From assembly GCF_019654915.1 (NCBI RefSeq), contig NZ_BPET01000020.1:1-64000 (forward strand): a stretch of DNA of 64,000 nucleotides, read 5' to 3'. The DNA is from Shewanella sp. MBTL60-007. GTDB lineage: Bacteria; Pseudomonadota; Gammaproteobacteria; Enterobacterales; Shewanellaceae. Shown here piece by piece: positions 1-8,650 of this stretch (position 1 is the first letter of the stretch; each line of letters begins with the position of its first letter). The position numbers were made by a program, and so were the translations under genes. Below the pieces are notes generated by a model that was given only the letters and a program-made list of their open reading frames with translations, did no database searches and was not told the origin of the DNA.

Positions 1-574
1 TGCCTGATTTAACAAAGCCGCGCTGCTCATAATCACGGTAGTACCAAAACTCCTGTGTTTCGCTACTGCCATCATACTTAATCGTCTTCTCTGGTGCTGT
101 CATGGCACCGACTTTTAGACCACTGTCATTAATATCATAGAAGAAGGTATCGACCGAGTTAACCGTAGCCTCATCTTCTGGGAATGTCGGCGCTGTGGTG
201 CCGTTCACACTTTCAAACGTTGGCATCCACTCATTGCCAACGGCAGTAAACGTAAAGTTGTTAGCGATAATAGGAAGGTTAACCGAATAGCTAATGGTTT
301 CAGAGTCCGCCACCCCATCTTCAATGTCGATAACACCATCATCATCTTCTGACACTGTAAGTTTCTTTTTCCCTTTAGCCGCACCTACAGCTTCATCATT
401 CGCATTAACAGCCATACCATAGCCGTTACGGGTATTATCGATGGTGCCATTGAGATCATAAGTGTCTAGGTCGATATTAATAATTTCATAAACAGGCGCT
501 GCTTGAGCTCCCTGTAGTACGCTTAATACACCAACAGCTACTAACGTTAGGGTTTTATCCAACTTAAACTTCAT
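1..574 (-). CDS. DUF3466 family envelope protein (5' part only)
   Basis: The first 191 residues are visible; the rest lies beyond the window edge. The reading frame starts at an ATG at 574 and begins with a Sec signal peptide of about 25 residues (basic start, hydrophobic core, cleavage after Ala-Gln-Ala). The mature part begins with a PVYEIINID segment followed by an acidic run. This matches DUF3466 proteins of Shewanella and Vibrio, exported proteins of unknown function. It lies just downstream of uup on the same strand. Family assignment is by recognition. Confidence 0.7.
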   Translation of the reverse strand, partial: MKFKLDKTLTLVAVGVLSVLQGAQAAPVYEIINIDLDTYDLNGTIDNTRNGYGMAVNANDEAVGAAKGKKKLTVSEDDDGVIDIEDGVADSETISYSVNLPIIANNFTFTAVGNEWMPTFESVNGTTAPTFPEDEATVNSVDTFFYDINDSGLKVGAMTAPEKTIKYDGSSETQEFWYYRDYEQRGFVKSG

Positions 575-604
575 TAACTCGCTTCCTATTTCTTATTTTT
601 TAGC

Positions 605-2527
605 TTACTTCAATGACTCGAGCTCTTCCCATCGCTCAAAGCAACTTTCAAGCTGGCTTTCCTTATCGGACAATGCTTTCAAGTTTTCATTCACTATTTT
701 TTGCTCCTGAGCATAAAACTCAGGTGAACTAACAACTGTTTGCAGTTGTTCGATTTCCACCTCTAACTGCTCCATTAAGGCAGGTAGAGACTCTAATTCG
801 CGTTGTAACTTGTACGAAAGTTTCTTCTCGGCTTTTTTAGCCACTTTCGCTGGCGCAACGGCTTTGGCTTCACTCACAGGAGCTTCGACAGCTTTTGTCT
901 CTTGAGGTTCCTCAGAATAAAATCTGGCTCCTTGAGAAACTGCATCTTGGTAGCCGCCTACATACTCACTCCAGCCACCATTACCGGTAAACCACCAACT
1001 ACTGGTTACTGTATTGTCGATAAACGCACGATCGTGACTTACCAATAACAGCGTTCCCTTATAATCGGCAAGCAGCGACTCTAACAACTCTAAGGTTTCA
1101 ATATCAAGGTCGTTTGTTGGTTCGTCGAGAATAATTAAGTTTGCAGGTCTTAGCAATAAACGCGCTAACAGCAAACGGTTTTTCTCACCGCCTGACAGAG
1201 CCTTAACTGGCGTTCTCGCACGCATAGGCGAGAACAAGAAATCTTGCAAATAACTTAAGATATGGCGATCTTGACCGTTGATGGTTACCGTTTTCTTACC
1301 TTCACCAACGTTATCTTCAACTGTTTTCTCAGGATCTAAGGCTTCGCGATACTGGTCAAAGTATGCAATTTCAAGTTTCGTACCGACTTTCACACTACCT
1401 GATTGTGCTTCTAATTGACCAATAAGTAGTTTAACCAGTGTTGATTTACCACAGCCGTTAGGGCCGATTAACGCGATTCGGTCACCACGCATTACCGTCG
1501 CGCTAAAGTTTTTAACTAAATTCTTCTCTGGTAAATTGTAATCAAGGTTTTCGATATCAAACACCAACTTACCTGAGCGCTCGGTATCGGCAACGGTCAT
1601 CTTGGCATTGCCTTGACGATTAAGACGCGCCATTCGCTCAACTCTAAGCTCTTTAAGCGCACGTACGCGCCCTTCATTGCGGGTACGGCGTGCTTTAACC
1701 CCTTGACGGATCCAAGCTTCTTCCTCTGCTAACTTCTTATCGAAATGAGCATTTTGCTCGGCTTCTACTCGAAGCCATTCAGCCTTACCATCAAGATATG
1801 CTTGATAATTACCAGGCCAAGAAGTCACCACACCACGATCTAAATCGACAATTCGAGTCGCCATACGTTGAATGAAGCCACGGTCGTGACTGACAAACAC
1901 TATGGCGCCACGATAACTCAGCAGGAACTGCTCTAACCATTCAATCGTGTCGATATCTAGATGGTTGGTAGGCTCATCGAGTAATAAAAGATCTGGATCG
2001 CTAACTAAAGAGCGTGCTAGAGCAACCTTACGCTGCCAACCTCCCGATAGTTCAGACAAAGGAGCATCAGGGTCAAGGCCTAGTAATTCGCAGTTTTGGT
2101 TAATGCGATTATCTAACTGCCAACCATTAAGGTGGTCGATATCTTCCTGCAAACGCTCCATCTGCTTAAGCATCCGCTCCATCTCATCTGGAGTAGCGCT
2201 ACCAATATCGTGAGAAAGTTGATGGTAACGCTCAAGTTTCTCACCGACCTCTTTCAAGCCTGCGGCGATATAAGCATAAACAGTACCTTGCTCGGCCTTA
2301 GGTGGGTCTTGCTGCAAACGACTTACTTTAACGTCGGTGGCGATATTAAACTCCCCCTCATCCAGTAATACGTCGCCACTTAAGATCTTCATCAGGCTAG
2401 ATTTACCGGCACCATTACGACCAACGATACAAACACGTTCGCCAGCTTCAATTGTAAAATCAGCATTTTGTAATAATGGGGTATAGCCGTAGGCTAAAGA
2501 TCCGTTATTAATACGTACAAGACTCAA
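605..2527 (-). CDS. uup: ABC-F family ATPase Uup
   Basis: 640 residues, soluble, with two ABC domains in one chain and no membrane segment, as in ABC-F proteins. Walker A motifs lie near residue 37 (GRNGAGKSS) and 355 (GPNGCGKST); signature motifs LSGGWQRK and LSGGEKNR precede Walker B sequences ending in DEPTN. The C-terminal 80 residues are charged and predicted coiled coil, the Uup-type DNA-binding extension. Family members act on ribosomes or branched DNA; E. coli Uup affects precise transposon excision. It follows the glutaredoxin-like gene by one base and rlmKL upstream, so the three are probably one operon; rlmKL-uup adjacency is also found in E. coli. Confidence 0.95.
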   Translation of the reverse strand: MSLVRINNGSLAYGYTPLLQNADFTIEAGERVCIVGRNGAGKSSLMKILSGDVLLDEGEFNIATDVKVSRLQQDPPKAEQGTVYAYIAAGLKEVGEKLERYHQLSHDIGSATPDEMERMLKQMERLQEDIDHLNGWQLDNRINQNCELLGLDPDAPLSELSGGWQRKVALARSLVSDPDLLLLDEPTNHLDIDTIEWLEQFLLSYRGAIVFVSHDRGFIQRMATRIVDLDRGVVTSWPGNYQAYLDGKAEWLRVEAEQNAHFDKKLAEEEAWIRQGVKARRTRNEGRVRALKELRVERMARLNRQGNAKMTVADTERSGKLVFDIENLDYNLPEKNLVKNFSATVMRGDRIALIGPNGCGKSTLVKLLIGQLEAQSGSVKVGTKLEIAYFDQYREALDPEKTVEDNVGEGKKTVTINGQDRHILSYLQDFLFSPMRARTPVKALSGGEKNRLLLARLLLRPANLIILDEPTNDLDIETLELLESLLADYKGTLLLVSHDRAFIDNTVTSSWWFTGNGGWSEYVGGYQDAVSQGARFYSEEPQETKAVEAPVSEAKAVAPAKVAKKAEKKLSYKLQRELESLPALMEQLEVEIEQLQTVVSSPEFYAQEQKIVNENLKALSDKESQLESCFERWEELESLK

Positions 2528-2528
2528 C

Positions 2529-2765
2529 TTACGCTCCTAAAAATTCTTCTAATGCTTCGAGATCAAACGGCCAATTAAGTTCACTTTGGCTATCGGCAAT
2601 TTTTACGACCGGGATTCGAATACCATATTGCTCAGCTAAATTGTCATCATCACAGATATCCAAGGCATCATATTCAACGCCGGCCTGCATGAGTAAATCT
2701 GCTGCTAATTCACACAGATGGCACGCATCTGTGTGATATAAAATAACTGAGGCATTAACCTGCAT
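2529..2765 (-). CDS. glutaredoxin-like thiol protein (DUF836 type)
   Basis: 78 residues with a thioredoxin-fold pattern: beta strand SVILYHT, then a CHLC redox motif at residues 16-19, and a cis-proline segment IPVVKI near residue 51. It resembles the short glutaredoxin-like family (DUF836) found next to rlmKL in Shewanella-type genomes. The start overlaps the 3' end of rlmKL by 11 bases and the stop lies one base before uup, so it is translated inside that operon. The partner substrate is unknown; a link to redox repair of the neighbouring RNA enzymes would be guesswork. Confidence 0.75.
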   Translation of the reverse strand: MQVNASVILYHTDACHLCELAADLLMQAGVEYDALDICDDDNLAEQYGIRIPVVKIADSQSELNWPFDLEALEEFLGA

Positions 2766-4890
2766 GGGTAATTAACCATGTGTTATGGATATGCGGATTG
2801 CGTTTGTAATCCAGTGGCAGTGTTTGATTATCGATGTTTTTGATCGACATACCTTGTGCTTCCAACTCCGCAATTTCCATCTTAAATTTACGTTTGTTGT
2901 TAGAGAAAATGATCTCCCCACCTGGATTTAGCAACTTGTACACATCAGTGAGCATCGCAACATGATCACGCTGAACGTCAAATGAGTCTTCCATACGCTT
3001 CGAGTTTGAGAAGGTCGGAGGATCGATAAAAATCAGGTCAAACCTATCATGAGTGCGTTTTATCCACTGAAGGCAGTTTGCCTGAACAAACTGATACTTA
3101 TCACTGTTTAAGCCATTTAACGCAAAGTTCTCTTTCGCCCAATCAATATATGTATTGGACATATCGACTGTTGTAACAGACTTCGCCCCACCAAGCGCCG
3201 CATGTACAGATGCAGAACCTGTATAAGAGAACAGGTTACATACGCTGCGTCCCTTAGACTTGTCCCCTACTAACTTACGCGTTAAACGGTGATCCAAAAA
3301 CAGCCCGGTATCTAAGTACTCTTTCAGGTTTAACTTAAACTTAGCGCCATACTCAGTAGTAATAAGTTCAAGCTTGCTTGCGACTAACTTCTCATATTGA
3401 TTCGTGCCCTTCTTACGTTCACGGGTCTTCAAAATAATATGGTTAGGGTCGATGCCTATAGCGCCTGGTAGTGCAATAAGCACATCGGTCAATCGGCGTT
3501 TTGTGACAGCATCTGGAATTTGTGATGGAGCTGAATACTCTTGAATAACCACGTAATCGAGATACTTGTCGACTGCAACATTATACTCAGGTAGATCCGC
3601 ATCATAGAGACGATAGCTATCGATCCCCTCTTTCTTAGCCCATTTTTCTAACTGTTTAAAATTCTTTTTAATACGGTTAGCAAAAGGCACTGCGATATCA
3701 CTGACATCACCTTCGATCTTAATGTTTGCAGGGTCTACACGGCGGGTATTTTGTGCATGAACTGTATAAAGATTGAACGCACACTCAAGCGCACCGTTGT
3801 TCATCTTCATCTGCTTATCAGCTTTAAGCTTCAATGCTGATAAAAGTTCGACATCGCTATTTAGGATCGCAATGTTCCAGCCGCCAAATTCAGCTTTAAA
3901 CTTATCACCTAGCTGGTAATACAGTTGAAGTAGTGAAGTCACATTGCCTAAACGCTCACCGTATGGTGGGTTTGAGATTAAATATCCCGTTTCTACCGGT
4001 ACTTTTACATCAAGCGCGTTACATACACTAAAGTCGATAAGCTCGAGTACACCTGCATTTTCAGCATTACGTTTTGCTAGCGCAACCAGCCTAGAATCAA
4101 TATCTGAACCGAAGAACTTGATACTACAACGGGTTTTACCGATCGAAGCACGTGCCTCGGCTTCATTTAACAGCTCTTGCCAAACTTTTTTGTTATGAGG
4201 TAACCAATGGTCAAAACCAAAACGCTCACGATGGATACCTGGCGCAATATCACAAGCCATCATTGCCGCTTCAATCAAAATGGTGCCACTACCACAGAAT
4301 GGATCGAGTAGATCCATTGGTTTAGCCTGCCAACCACTGCGAACTAGCATATTCGCTGCAAGGTTTTCTTTCAGGGGAGCCTCACCGGTAGTCGAGCGAT
4401 AACCGCGTTTGTGCAGCGCTGGGCCAGAGAAATTAAAACCAATAGTGATCTCACCACGTCTAAAGTGGGCATCGATTCTAAAGTCGGCGTCCACTCTTTC
4501 AACATTCGGACGAGAGAAATCATCATCTCTAAAACGGTCCACAATCGCGTCTTTGATTTTCAAGGCGCCGAATTGGGTGTTCTTAATGAAGCCGCCTAGA
4601 CCATGAAAGTCGATGCTAAAGGTGCTGCGATTGGAAAACTGCATCTGCCAGTCAATACCATAAGCAGCGTTGTAAAGTTGCTCAGGTGACTCACAAGGAC
4701 CTTTATAAATGACAAAAATGATTCTGCTCGCTAAACGCGACCACAGCGTAATACGATATCCAAGCTCTAATGAAGCCGAAAAATAAACTCCGGCAACACT
4801 TTCTTTAATGTCTGAAGCGCCAAGCTCGGCAAGCTCAAGTGATAACGCGTATTCATAGCCCCGAGGAGCTGCAGCAAAAAAATTTAACAT
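2755..4890 (-). CDS. rlmL: fused 23S rRNA methyltransferase RlmKL (m2G2445 and m7G2069)
   Basis: 711 residues. The N-terminal half has a THUMP domain and an RlmL-type methyltransferase with [10 protein letters not shown] near residue 200 and the catalytic SNPPYGER. The C-terminal half is an RlmK-type methyltransferase with [11 protein letters not shown] and [13 protein letters not shown]. This is the bifunctional arrangement of gammaproteobacteria, and length and motifs match E. coli RlmKL. I start at the ATG at 4890 ([11 protein letters not shown]), which aligns with the family start; a start five codons upstream would add an unrelated stretch. No clear Shine-Dalgarno site is visible. First gene of the rlmKL-glutaredoxin-uup operon. 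Confidence 0.95.
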   Translation of the reverse strand: MLNFFAAAPRGYEYALSLELAELGASDIKESVAGVYFSASLELGYRITLWSRLASRIIFVIYKGPCESPEQLYNAAYGIDWQMQFSNRSTFSIDFHGLGGFIKNTQFGALKIKDAIVDRFRDDDFSRPNVERVDADFRIDAHFRRGEITIGFNFSGPALHKRGYRSTTGEAPLKENLAANMLVRSGWQAKPMDLLDPFCGSGTILIEAAMMACDIAPGIHRERFGFDHWLPHNKKVWQELLNEAEARASIGKTRCSIKFFGSDIDSRLVALAKRNAENAGVLELIDFSVCNALDVKVPVETGYLISNPPYGERLGNVTSLLQLYYQLGDKFKAEFGGWNIAILNSDVELLSALKLKADKQMKMNNGALECAFNLYTVHAQNTRRVDPANIKIEGDVSDIAVPFANRIKKNFKQLEKWAKKEGIDSYRLYDADLPEYNVAVDKYLDYVVIQEYSAPSQIPDAVTKRRLTDVLIALPGAIGIDPNHIILKTRERKKGTNQYEKLVASKLELITTEYGAKFKLNLKEYLDTGLFLDHRLTRKLVGDKSKGRSVCNLFSYTGSASVHAALGGAKSVTTVDMSNTYIDWAKENFALNGLNSDKYQFVQANCLQWIKRTHDRFDLIFIDPPTFSNSKRMEDSFDVQRDHVAMLTDVYKLLNPGGEIIFSNNKRKFKMEIAELEAQGMSIKNIDNQTLPLDYKRNPHIHNTWLITHAG

Positions 4891-5061
4891 TGATAATCGA
4901 CACACAGTAAAAATTAGTTGGACATTATACCTGTTAGCGCCGTTAAATGATAAAAGTTATTGGCTAAAGCTTAATTTAAAAACAGTAATAGCAATTTAAG
5001 CGCCTATAAATCGAAAAAGGCTCAAAAAACAGCCGAGTAAATCATTTATTTAAAATGTTTC

Positions 5062-5090
5062 TTGCAATGTACCTATGCCATCGCTATAGT
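5062..5090 (+). promoter_or_regulatory. sigma70 promoter of the tRNA-fMet array
   Basis: TTGCAA (5062-5067) and TATAGT (5085-5090) are 17 bases apart and are followed by a C-rich discriminator, TTCGCCACC. This layout is typical of strong, growth-rate-controlled stable-RNA promoters. Predicted start is near 5097, about 60 bases before the first tRNA-like unit. Confidence 0.7.
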
Positions 5091-5157
5091 TCGCCACCTC
5101 TTCGGGGCAGACACTGAGTACTAACTCTATAGAACTGCTTTGAAGTTTAAATTCGGA

Positions 5158-5261
5158 CGCGGGATGGAGCAGTATAAAAGCTACTCGGACTCAACTATTT
5201 ATAAAAGAAGGCGAAGGTCGTTGCCAAGCTTTTGTAGAAAGTAATCCAGCTGTCGAAACCA
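5158..5261 (+). pseudogene. degenerate, elongated tRNA-fMet unit 1
   Basis: 104 bases. It keeps the 5' tRNA start (CGCGGGATGGAGCAG) and a 3' ACCA end, but D-loop, anticodon loop and variable region are replaced by AU-rich sequence. The anticodon CAT is absent and the acceptor 3' strand no longer matches the 5' strand. The insert can form a new hairpin: TATAAAAG pairs with CTTTTGTA around GGCGA-AGGTCG-TTGCC. It cannot be a working initiator tRNA; whether the RNA is stable is unknown. Confidence 0.7.
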
Positions 5262-5301
5262 CTTCCTTATGATGAAGTAAAACTGATAATTACAATTCGG
5301 A

Positions 5302-5405
5302 CGCGGGATGGAGCAGTATAAAAGCTACTCGGACTCAACTATTTATAAAAGATGGCGAAGGTCGTTGCCAAGCTTTTGTAAAAAGTAATCCAGCTATCGC
5401 AACCA
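5302..5405 (+). pseudogene. degenerate, elongated tRNA-fMet unit 2
   Basis: 104 bases and nearly identical to unit 1, with a few substitutions. The same two insertions relative to the intact tRNA are present, the anticodon is absent, and the same internal hairpin is possible. The 3' end reads ATCGCAACCA, closer to the real tRNA than unit 1. It lies exactly 144 bases from both neighbouring units. Confidence 0.7.
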
Positions 5406-5445
5406 CTTCCTTATAATGAAGTAAAACTGATAATTACAATTCGGA

Positions 5446-5522
<77 letters not shown>

Positions 5523-5561
5523 CTTCCTTATAATGAAGTAAAACTGATAATACAATTCGGA

Positions 5562-5667
5562 CGCTGAATGTAGCTGTTTGGTAGTTCGTCGGGCTCAGCT
5601 CTTTATGAAAGGCAGGCAAAGGTCGTTGCCAGTTCTGTTATCGAAAGTAATCCAGCTCCCGCAACCA
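5562..5667 (+). pseudogene. degenerate, elongated tRNA-fMet unit 4
   Basis: 106 bases. It has a damaged 5' end (CGCTGAATGTAGCTG) but an intact 3' CTCCCGCAACCA. The D-arm region (GGTAGTTCGTCGGGCTCA) is closer to the real tRNA than in units 1 and 2, but the anticodon is again replaced and the two insertions are at the same places. Its internal hairpin reads GGCAA-AGGTCG-TTGCC, a perfect stem where units 1 and 2 have a G-U pair. Confidence 0.7.
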
Positions 5668-5700
5668 ATTCCATTTCGAAGAATCTAGCTAACAACTAGG

Positions 5701-5720
5701 CCAGCGAAATCTGGTTTTTT
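5701..5720 (+). terminator. terminator of the tRNA array
   Basis: CCAG-CGAAAT-CTGG followed by six T. The stem is short (4 bp, perhaps 5), but it lies 34 bases after the last unit in the right orientation. Confidence 0.55.
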
Positions 5721-5838
5721 GTGTCTGAATTTATAGTTTTCTCCTAGAGTCCAAGCTTTAGCGTAAAAAACTCATCAACGACAAAAATATCAGTAATGCA
5801 CCAACCTGCGACAGTTTGTAACCATTAGCACTATCTTA

Positions 5839-5866
5839 TTGCCCCTCTTTCCCAAATTGTTAAAAT
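5839..5866 (+). promoter_or_regulatory. candidate sigma70 promoter of the cyclophilin gene
   Basis: TTGCCC (5839-5844) and TAAAAT (5861-5866) have a 16-base spacer, about 80 bases before the start codon. Confidence 0.4.
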
Positions 5867-5947
5867 CATACGCGCTACAAAACCACAACATAATAAATAC
5901 AAATAAGAACCACAACAATTTGTTGATGTCCTAATAGAGAGAACAAA

Positions 5948-6550
5948 ATGAATAAAGCAATCCCTCTCCTACTGTGTGTTAGTTTAACTGCTTGCGGTGG
6001 CAGCGATGGTGAAAACACAGAAACTCCACCACCGGCTCAAGCACCCGATTTACAAGCCGATGTCTGCTATTTGATGTCGACAACTATGGGAGATATCACC
6101 CTAGCGATCGACCTAACGAATATGCCAATTACCGGAAGTAACTTTAAAACCTATGCAGATGAAAACTTCTATAACGGCACTCTATTTCATCGAACCATCA
6201 ATAACTTTGTAATACAAGGTGGCGGCTTCACTAGCGGCTTAGTAGCCAAGCCTGGAAACGACCCCATCACAAATGAAGCAAATGTCGGGATCAGTAATGA
6301 ACGTGGCACCATAGCAATGGCAAGAACGAATGCGGCTCACTCTGCTACCAGCCAGTTTTTCATCAATGTTTTAGACAACCCTCAGCTTGATGCTTCGAGT
6401 TCTAGTTATGGATACGCGGTATTTGGAAAAGTGTTGCAAGGAATGGATGTTGTCGATCAGATAAGCATCGTTGATACCGATAGCGCAGATGTACCAACAA
6501 CTGAGATTATTATAAACACGCTAATCGAAACAAGCTGTGCGATTGATTAA
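5948..6550 (+). CDS. cyclophilin-type peptidyl-prolyl isomerase, lipoprotein
   Basis: 200 residues. A lipoprotein signal peptide ends at LTAC, with the lipidated Cys at residue 16 followed by Gly-Gly, so the protein is periplasmic and membrane anchored. A Ser/Pro/Glu-rich linker leads into a cyclophilin domain from about residue 40: FHRTINNFVIQGG contains the catalytic Arg, and SQFFINV and FGKVLQGMDVVDQI are family motifs. It catalyses cis-trans isomerisation of proline peptide bonds, presumably in folding envelope proteins. Short linker and single domain resemble PpiA. It is a single gene with its own candidate promoter and GAGAGAA before the ATG. Confidence 0.9.
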   Translation: MNKAIPLLLCVSLTACGGSDGENTETPPPAQAPDLQADVCYLMSTTMGDITLAIDLTNMPITGSNFKTYADENFYNGTLFHRTINNFVIQGGGFTSGLVAKPGNDPITNEANVGISNERGTIAMARTNAAHSATSQFFINVLDNPQLDASSSSYGYAVFGKVLQGMDVVDQISIVDTDSADVPTTEIIINTLIETSCAID

Positions 6551-6857
6551 TAGTCAATAAATCGATTGCCGCGTCATATCAAATATGACGCGGTATACAC
6601 TCATTAAAAATCAAAACTCAGTAAGCTCTATCACTATTAATCGGAACACTTATATTTAGCCATTAATAAAAACCAGCATTAAAAGAAGCTCCTTTCTACT
6701 GTAATCGAAGCTTCAAAATTTAAGTGATTGATTAACCGAGTCGTCAAATCTTACGACAAAAGGTTTCGGCGGCTCGATTTATTGAAGCATAAAGAAGAAA
6801 CAGGAGAAGTAAACCGAATATAATATCGGCCTAATAAAGCTTAGTGCTGTGTGATTT
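6551..6857. other. intergenic region between convergent genes, with a hairpin at 6569-6593
   Basis: It holds a perfect 11-bp stem (CCGCGTCATAT, loop CAA, at 6569-6593) 18 bases after the cyclophilin stop. No T-run follows, so it may be an mRNA 3'-end protector or a Rho-dependent end rather than a classical terminator. The remaining 260 bases are AT-rich, with no convincing gene. Confidence 0.5.
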
Positions 6858-7397
6858 TTAGGCTGCTCGAAACTGTTGCTGAGTCTTAACCGATAAAGGT
6901 GCTAATCTATCATGCATTACTTTTATCGTCTCAAACTGTTTTAAGCTTTTCGAATCCGTTAAACGACACTCTGCAGACAGGATCATCACTAAAGATGCCT
7001 GCAAACCAGACTCAATGACCATAGCTAGAACTGTATGTTCGCTCGTAGTTAGTTGAAATAACTTACCAACTTCACTATAAACGCATTGATTTGACGTATT
7101 AAAAAACCAAGACTTTGGCATCTGAGGTTTTAATAAAAAATGTGCAGCGGTTGCATTTAAGGCTATTTGAACTAATAGCGCATCATTAAGTGCAAGTGTT
7201 TTCGATAAACGGTCAACCAGATCGATATAGAACTTAGCATGCTCGACACTAAACTCCATTATTTCTTTGGCATCAGGTATTAGGGACTTCAATTTATAAG
7301 GTGACAAAAACTCCATGTCATCTCCTAATGAAACACTTAATACACCATACGTTTCATTATATCCCCATTGCCAATCCCTTTTTGGCATTAATAACAT
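6858..7397 (-). CDS. zapC: cell division protein ZapC
   Basis: 179 residues. Family landmarks are a WQWGYNE start, LKPQMPKSWFF in the middle and IKVMHDRLAPL near the C-terminus, all shared with E. coli ZapC. ZapC binds FtsZ and promotes lateral bundling of protofilaments at the division ring. The start at 7397 is supported by AAAGG eight bases upstream. In E. coli zapC is also next to pyrD; here pyrD lies upstream on the same strand, separated by a terminator and the GATC cluster at 7500-7562, so zapC probably has its own promoter in that gap. Confidence 0.88.
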   Translation of the reverse strand: MLLMPKRDWQWGYNETYGVLSVSLGDDMEFLSPYKLKSLIPDAKEIMEFSVEHAKFYIDLVDRLSKTLALNDALLVQIALNATAAHFLLKPQMPKSWFFNTSNQCVYSEVGKLFQLTTSEHTVLAMVIESGLQASLVMILSAECRLTDSKSLKQFETIKVMHDRLAPLSVKTQQQFRAA

Positions 7398-7493
7398 AAC
7401 GTTTACCTTTATTTAGATACAATTGGATAATAGATGATTATTTCATCAATATCAAAATAAATTTTGTTCGAAATGATATTTAATTTTACAAGA

Positions 7494-7532
7494 AAAAACG
7501 ATCATTAAGATCCAATTAAGATCCTAATGATC
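7494..7532 (-). terminator. terminator of pyrD
   Basis: Read on the minus strand, GATCATTAGGATC and GATCTTAATGATC form a 13-base stem with one mismatched position around a 7-base loop. The sequence GTTTTTTC follows. It lies 40 bases after the pyrD stop. Confidence 0.7.
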
Positions 7533-7562
7533 ATTTTATGATCTAAATATTAAATTTAGATC
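7500..7562. promoter_or_regulatory. cluster of six helically phased GATC sites
   Basis: GATC occurs at 7500, 7509, 7520, 7529, 7540 and 7559, with steps of 9, 11, 9, 11 and 19 bases, so every second site falls almost exactly on a 20-base repeat. Two inverted repeats, the pyrD terminator and GATCTAAAT-ATTAA-ATTTAGATC at 7540-7562, contain all six. Such spacing suits Dam methylation and binding by SeqA-type proteins. The function is inferred. Confidence 0.5.
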
Positions 7563-7571
7563 GAAACAGAC

Positions 7572-8591
7572 TTATTTAATTCGGTATGCTTCAACAATAT
7601 CTTTAATTAACTTTGGACCTTGATAAATAAATCCAGAGTAAATTTGCACCATTTCAGCGCCAGCATCTAATTTATCGAGTGCGTCTTCTGCGCAATTAAT
7701 GCCGCCAACACCGATAATTGGAAGTTTCCCCTTCAAACAATCGGCAAGTTGTTTGATCACTACTGTTGATAATGAATTCAATGGCTTACCACTCAAGCCA
7801 CCTGCTTCATTAGCATTTAGCAATCCGCTAACACCATCGCGAGTCAAGGTTGTATTGGTTGCAATTGCCGCATCAAATTCACTTCGAATTAATGCTTCCG
7901 CAATTTTTTCAATCTCTTCGCTAGACAAGTCTGGTGCAATCTTAAGTGCAATAGGTACGTACTTACCATACTTTTCAGCCAGTTCTTTTTGCTTCTGTTT
8001 AAGAGATCCAAGTAGATCATCCAATAGATCGCCATATTGCAGTGAGCGTAAACCAGGCGTATTGGGTGATGAAATATTAACAGCAATATAAGCTGCGTAG
8101 GGATAAACCTTATCCATACAGATCAGGTAATCCTCTTTACCCTGCTCTACGGGTGTGTCTTTATTCTTACCTATATTGACACCCACCATCGCATTTGACT
8201 TGGCAGCTTTCAGATTAGCAACAAGATTATCTACACCTTTGTTGTTAAAGCCCATACGATTAATAATCGCTTTTGCAGGCTTAAGTCTAAAACAGCGTGG
8301 CTTATCGTTTCCTGGTTGAGGACGCGGTGTGACTGTACCAACTTCAATATGGCCAAAGCCCATCGCATGGAAAGCATCGATACATTCGCCATCTTTATCC
8401 ATACCAGCAGCAAGACCTACAGGGTTTGGAAAAGTCAGACCCATCATAGTAACTGGGGCAGGCTTAATATTTTGCGCATAAAAGCAATTTAAAGGTGAAT
8501 TACCAGTAGATTTTAAACTGCCGATAGCAAAATTATGGGCCAGTTCTGGATCCATCTGAAACATGAACTTTTGTGCGATTTTATAAAACAT
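7572..8591 (-). CDS. pyrD: dihydroorotate dehydrogenase (quinone), class 2
   Basis: 339 residues. It oxidises dihydroorotate to orotate with FMN and passes electrons to membrane quinones in pyrimidine synthesis. Visible features are an amphipathic N-terminal segment for membrane contact, the LPPG-like FMN region [11 protein letters not shown], the class-2 segment SSPNTPGL (catalytic Ser near residue 175-180), IATNTT, and [21 protein letters not shown] precedes the ATG at good spacing. The upstream gene gdhB is on the same strand, but a strong terminator at 8608-8633 ends only 17 bases before the start codon, so pyrD must start from a promoter near the gdhB stop or be controlled by that terminator. 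Confidence 0.96.
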   Translation of the reverse strand: MFYKIAQKFMFQMDPELAHNFAIGSLKSTGNSPLNCFYAQNIKPAPVTMMGLTFPNPVGLAAGMDKDGECIDAFHAMGFGHIEVGTVTPRPQPGNDKPRCFRLKPAKAIINRMGFNNKGVDNLVANLKAAKSNAMVGVNIGKNKDTPVEQGKEDYLICMDKVYPYAAYIAVNISSPNTPGLRSLQYGDLLDDLLGSLKQKQKELAEKYGKYVPIALKIAPDLSSEEIEKIAEALIRSEFDAAIATNTTLTRDGVSGLLNANEAGGLSGKPLNSLSTVVIKQLADCLKGKLPIIGVGGINCAEDALDKLDAGAEMVQIYSGFIYQGPKLIKDIVEAYRIK

Positions 8592-8607
8592 GTTTTCTCC
8601 TAGACCG

Positions 8608-8633
8608 AAAAAAGCCCCGGCATCTGCCAGGGC
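8608..8633 (-). terminator. terminator between gdhB and pyrD
   Basis: On the minus strand GCCCTGGC-AGAT-GCCGGGGC (8 bp, one G-U pair) is followed by TTTTTT. It is strong in form. Because it directly precedes the pyrD ribosome binding site it could act as an attenuator in a pyrD leader as well as the end of gdhB. Confidence 0.75.
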
Positions 8634-8634
8634 T

Positions 8635-8650
8635 TCTGATTTAAATCAGA
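8635..8650. promoter_or_regulatory. 16-bp perfect palindrome upstream of pyrD
   Basis: TCTGATTTAAATCAGA fills the space between the gdhB stop codon and the terminator. On the minus strand it overlaps a possible -10 element (TTTAAA) located 18 bases from a possible -35 (TTGTGA, 8664-8669). It could be an operator or part of the leader structure. Confidence 0.4.

Noticed and set aside
7699-8091. 130-codon plus-strand frame antisense to pyrD
   Set aside because: Ser/Ala-rich shadow of a well conserved gene; no ribosome binding site.
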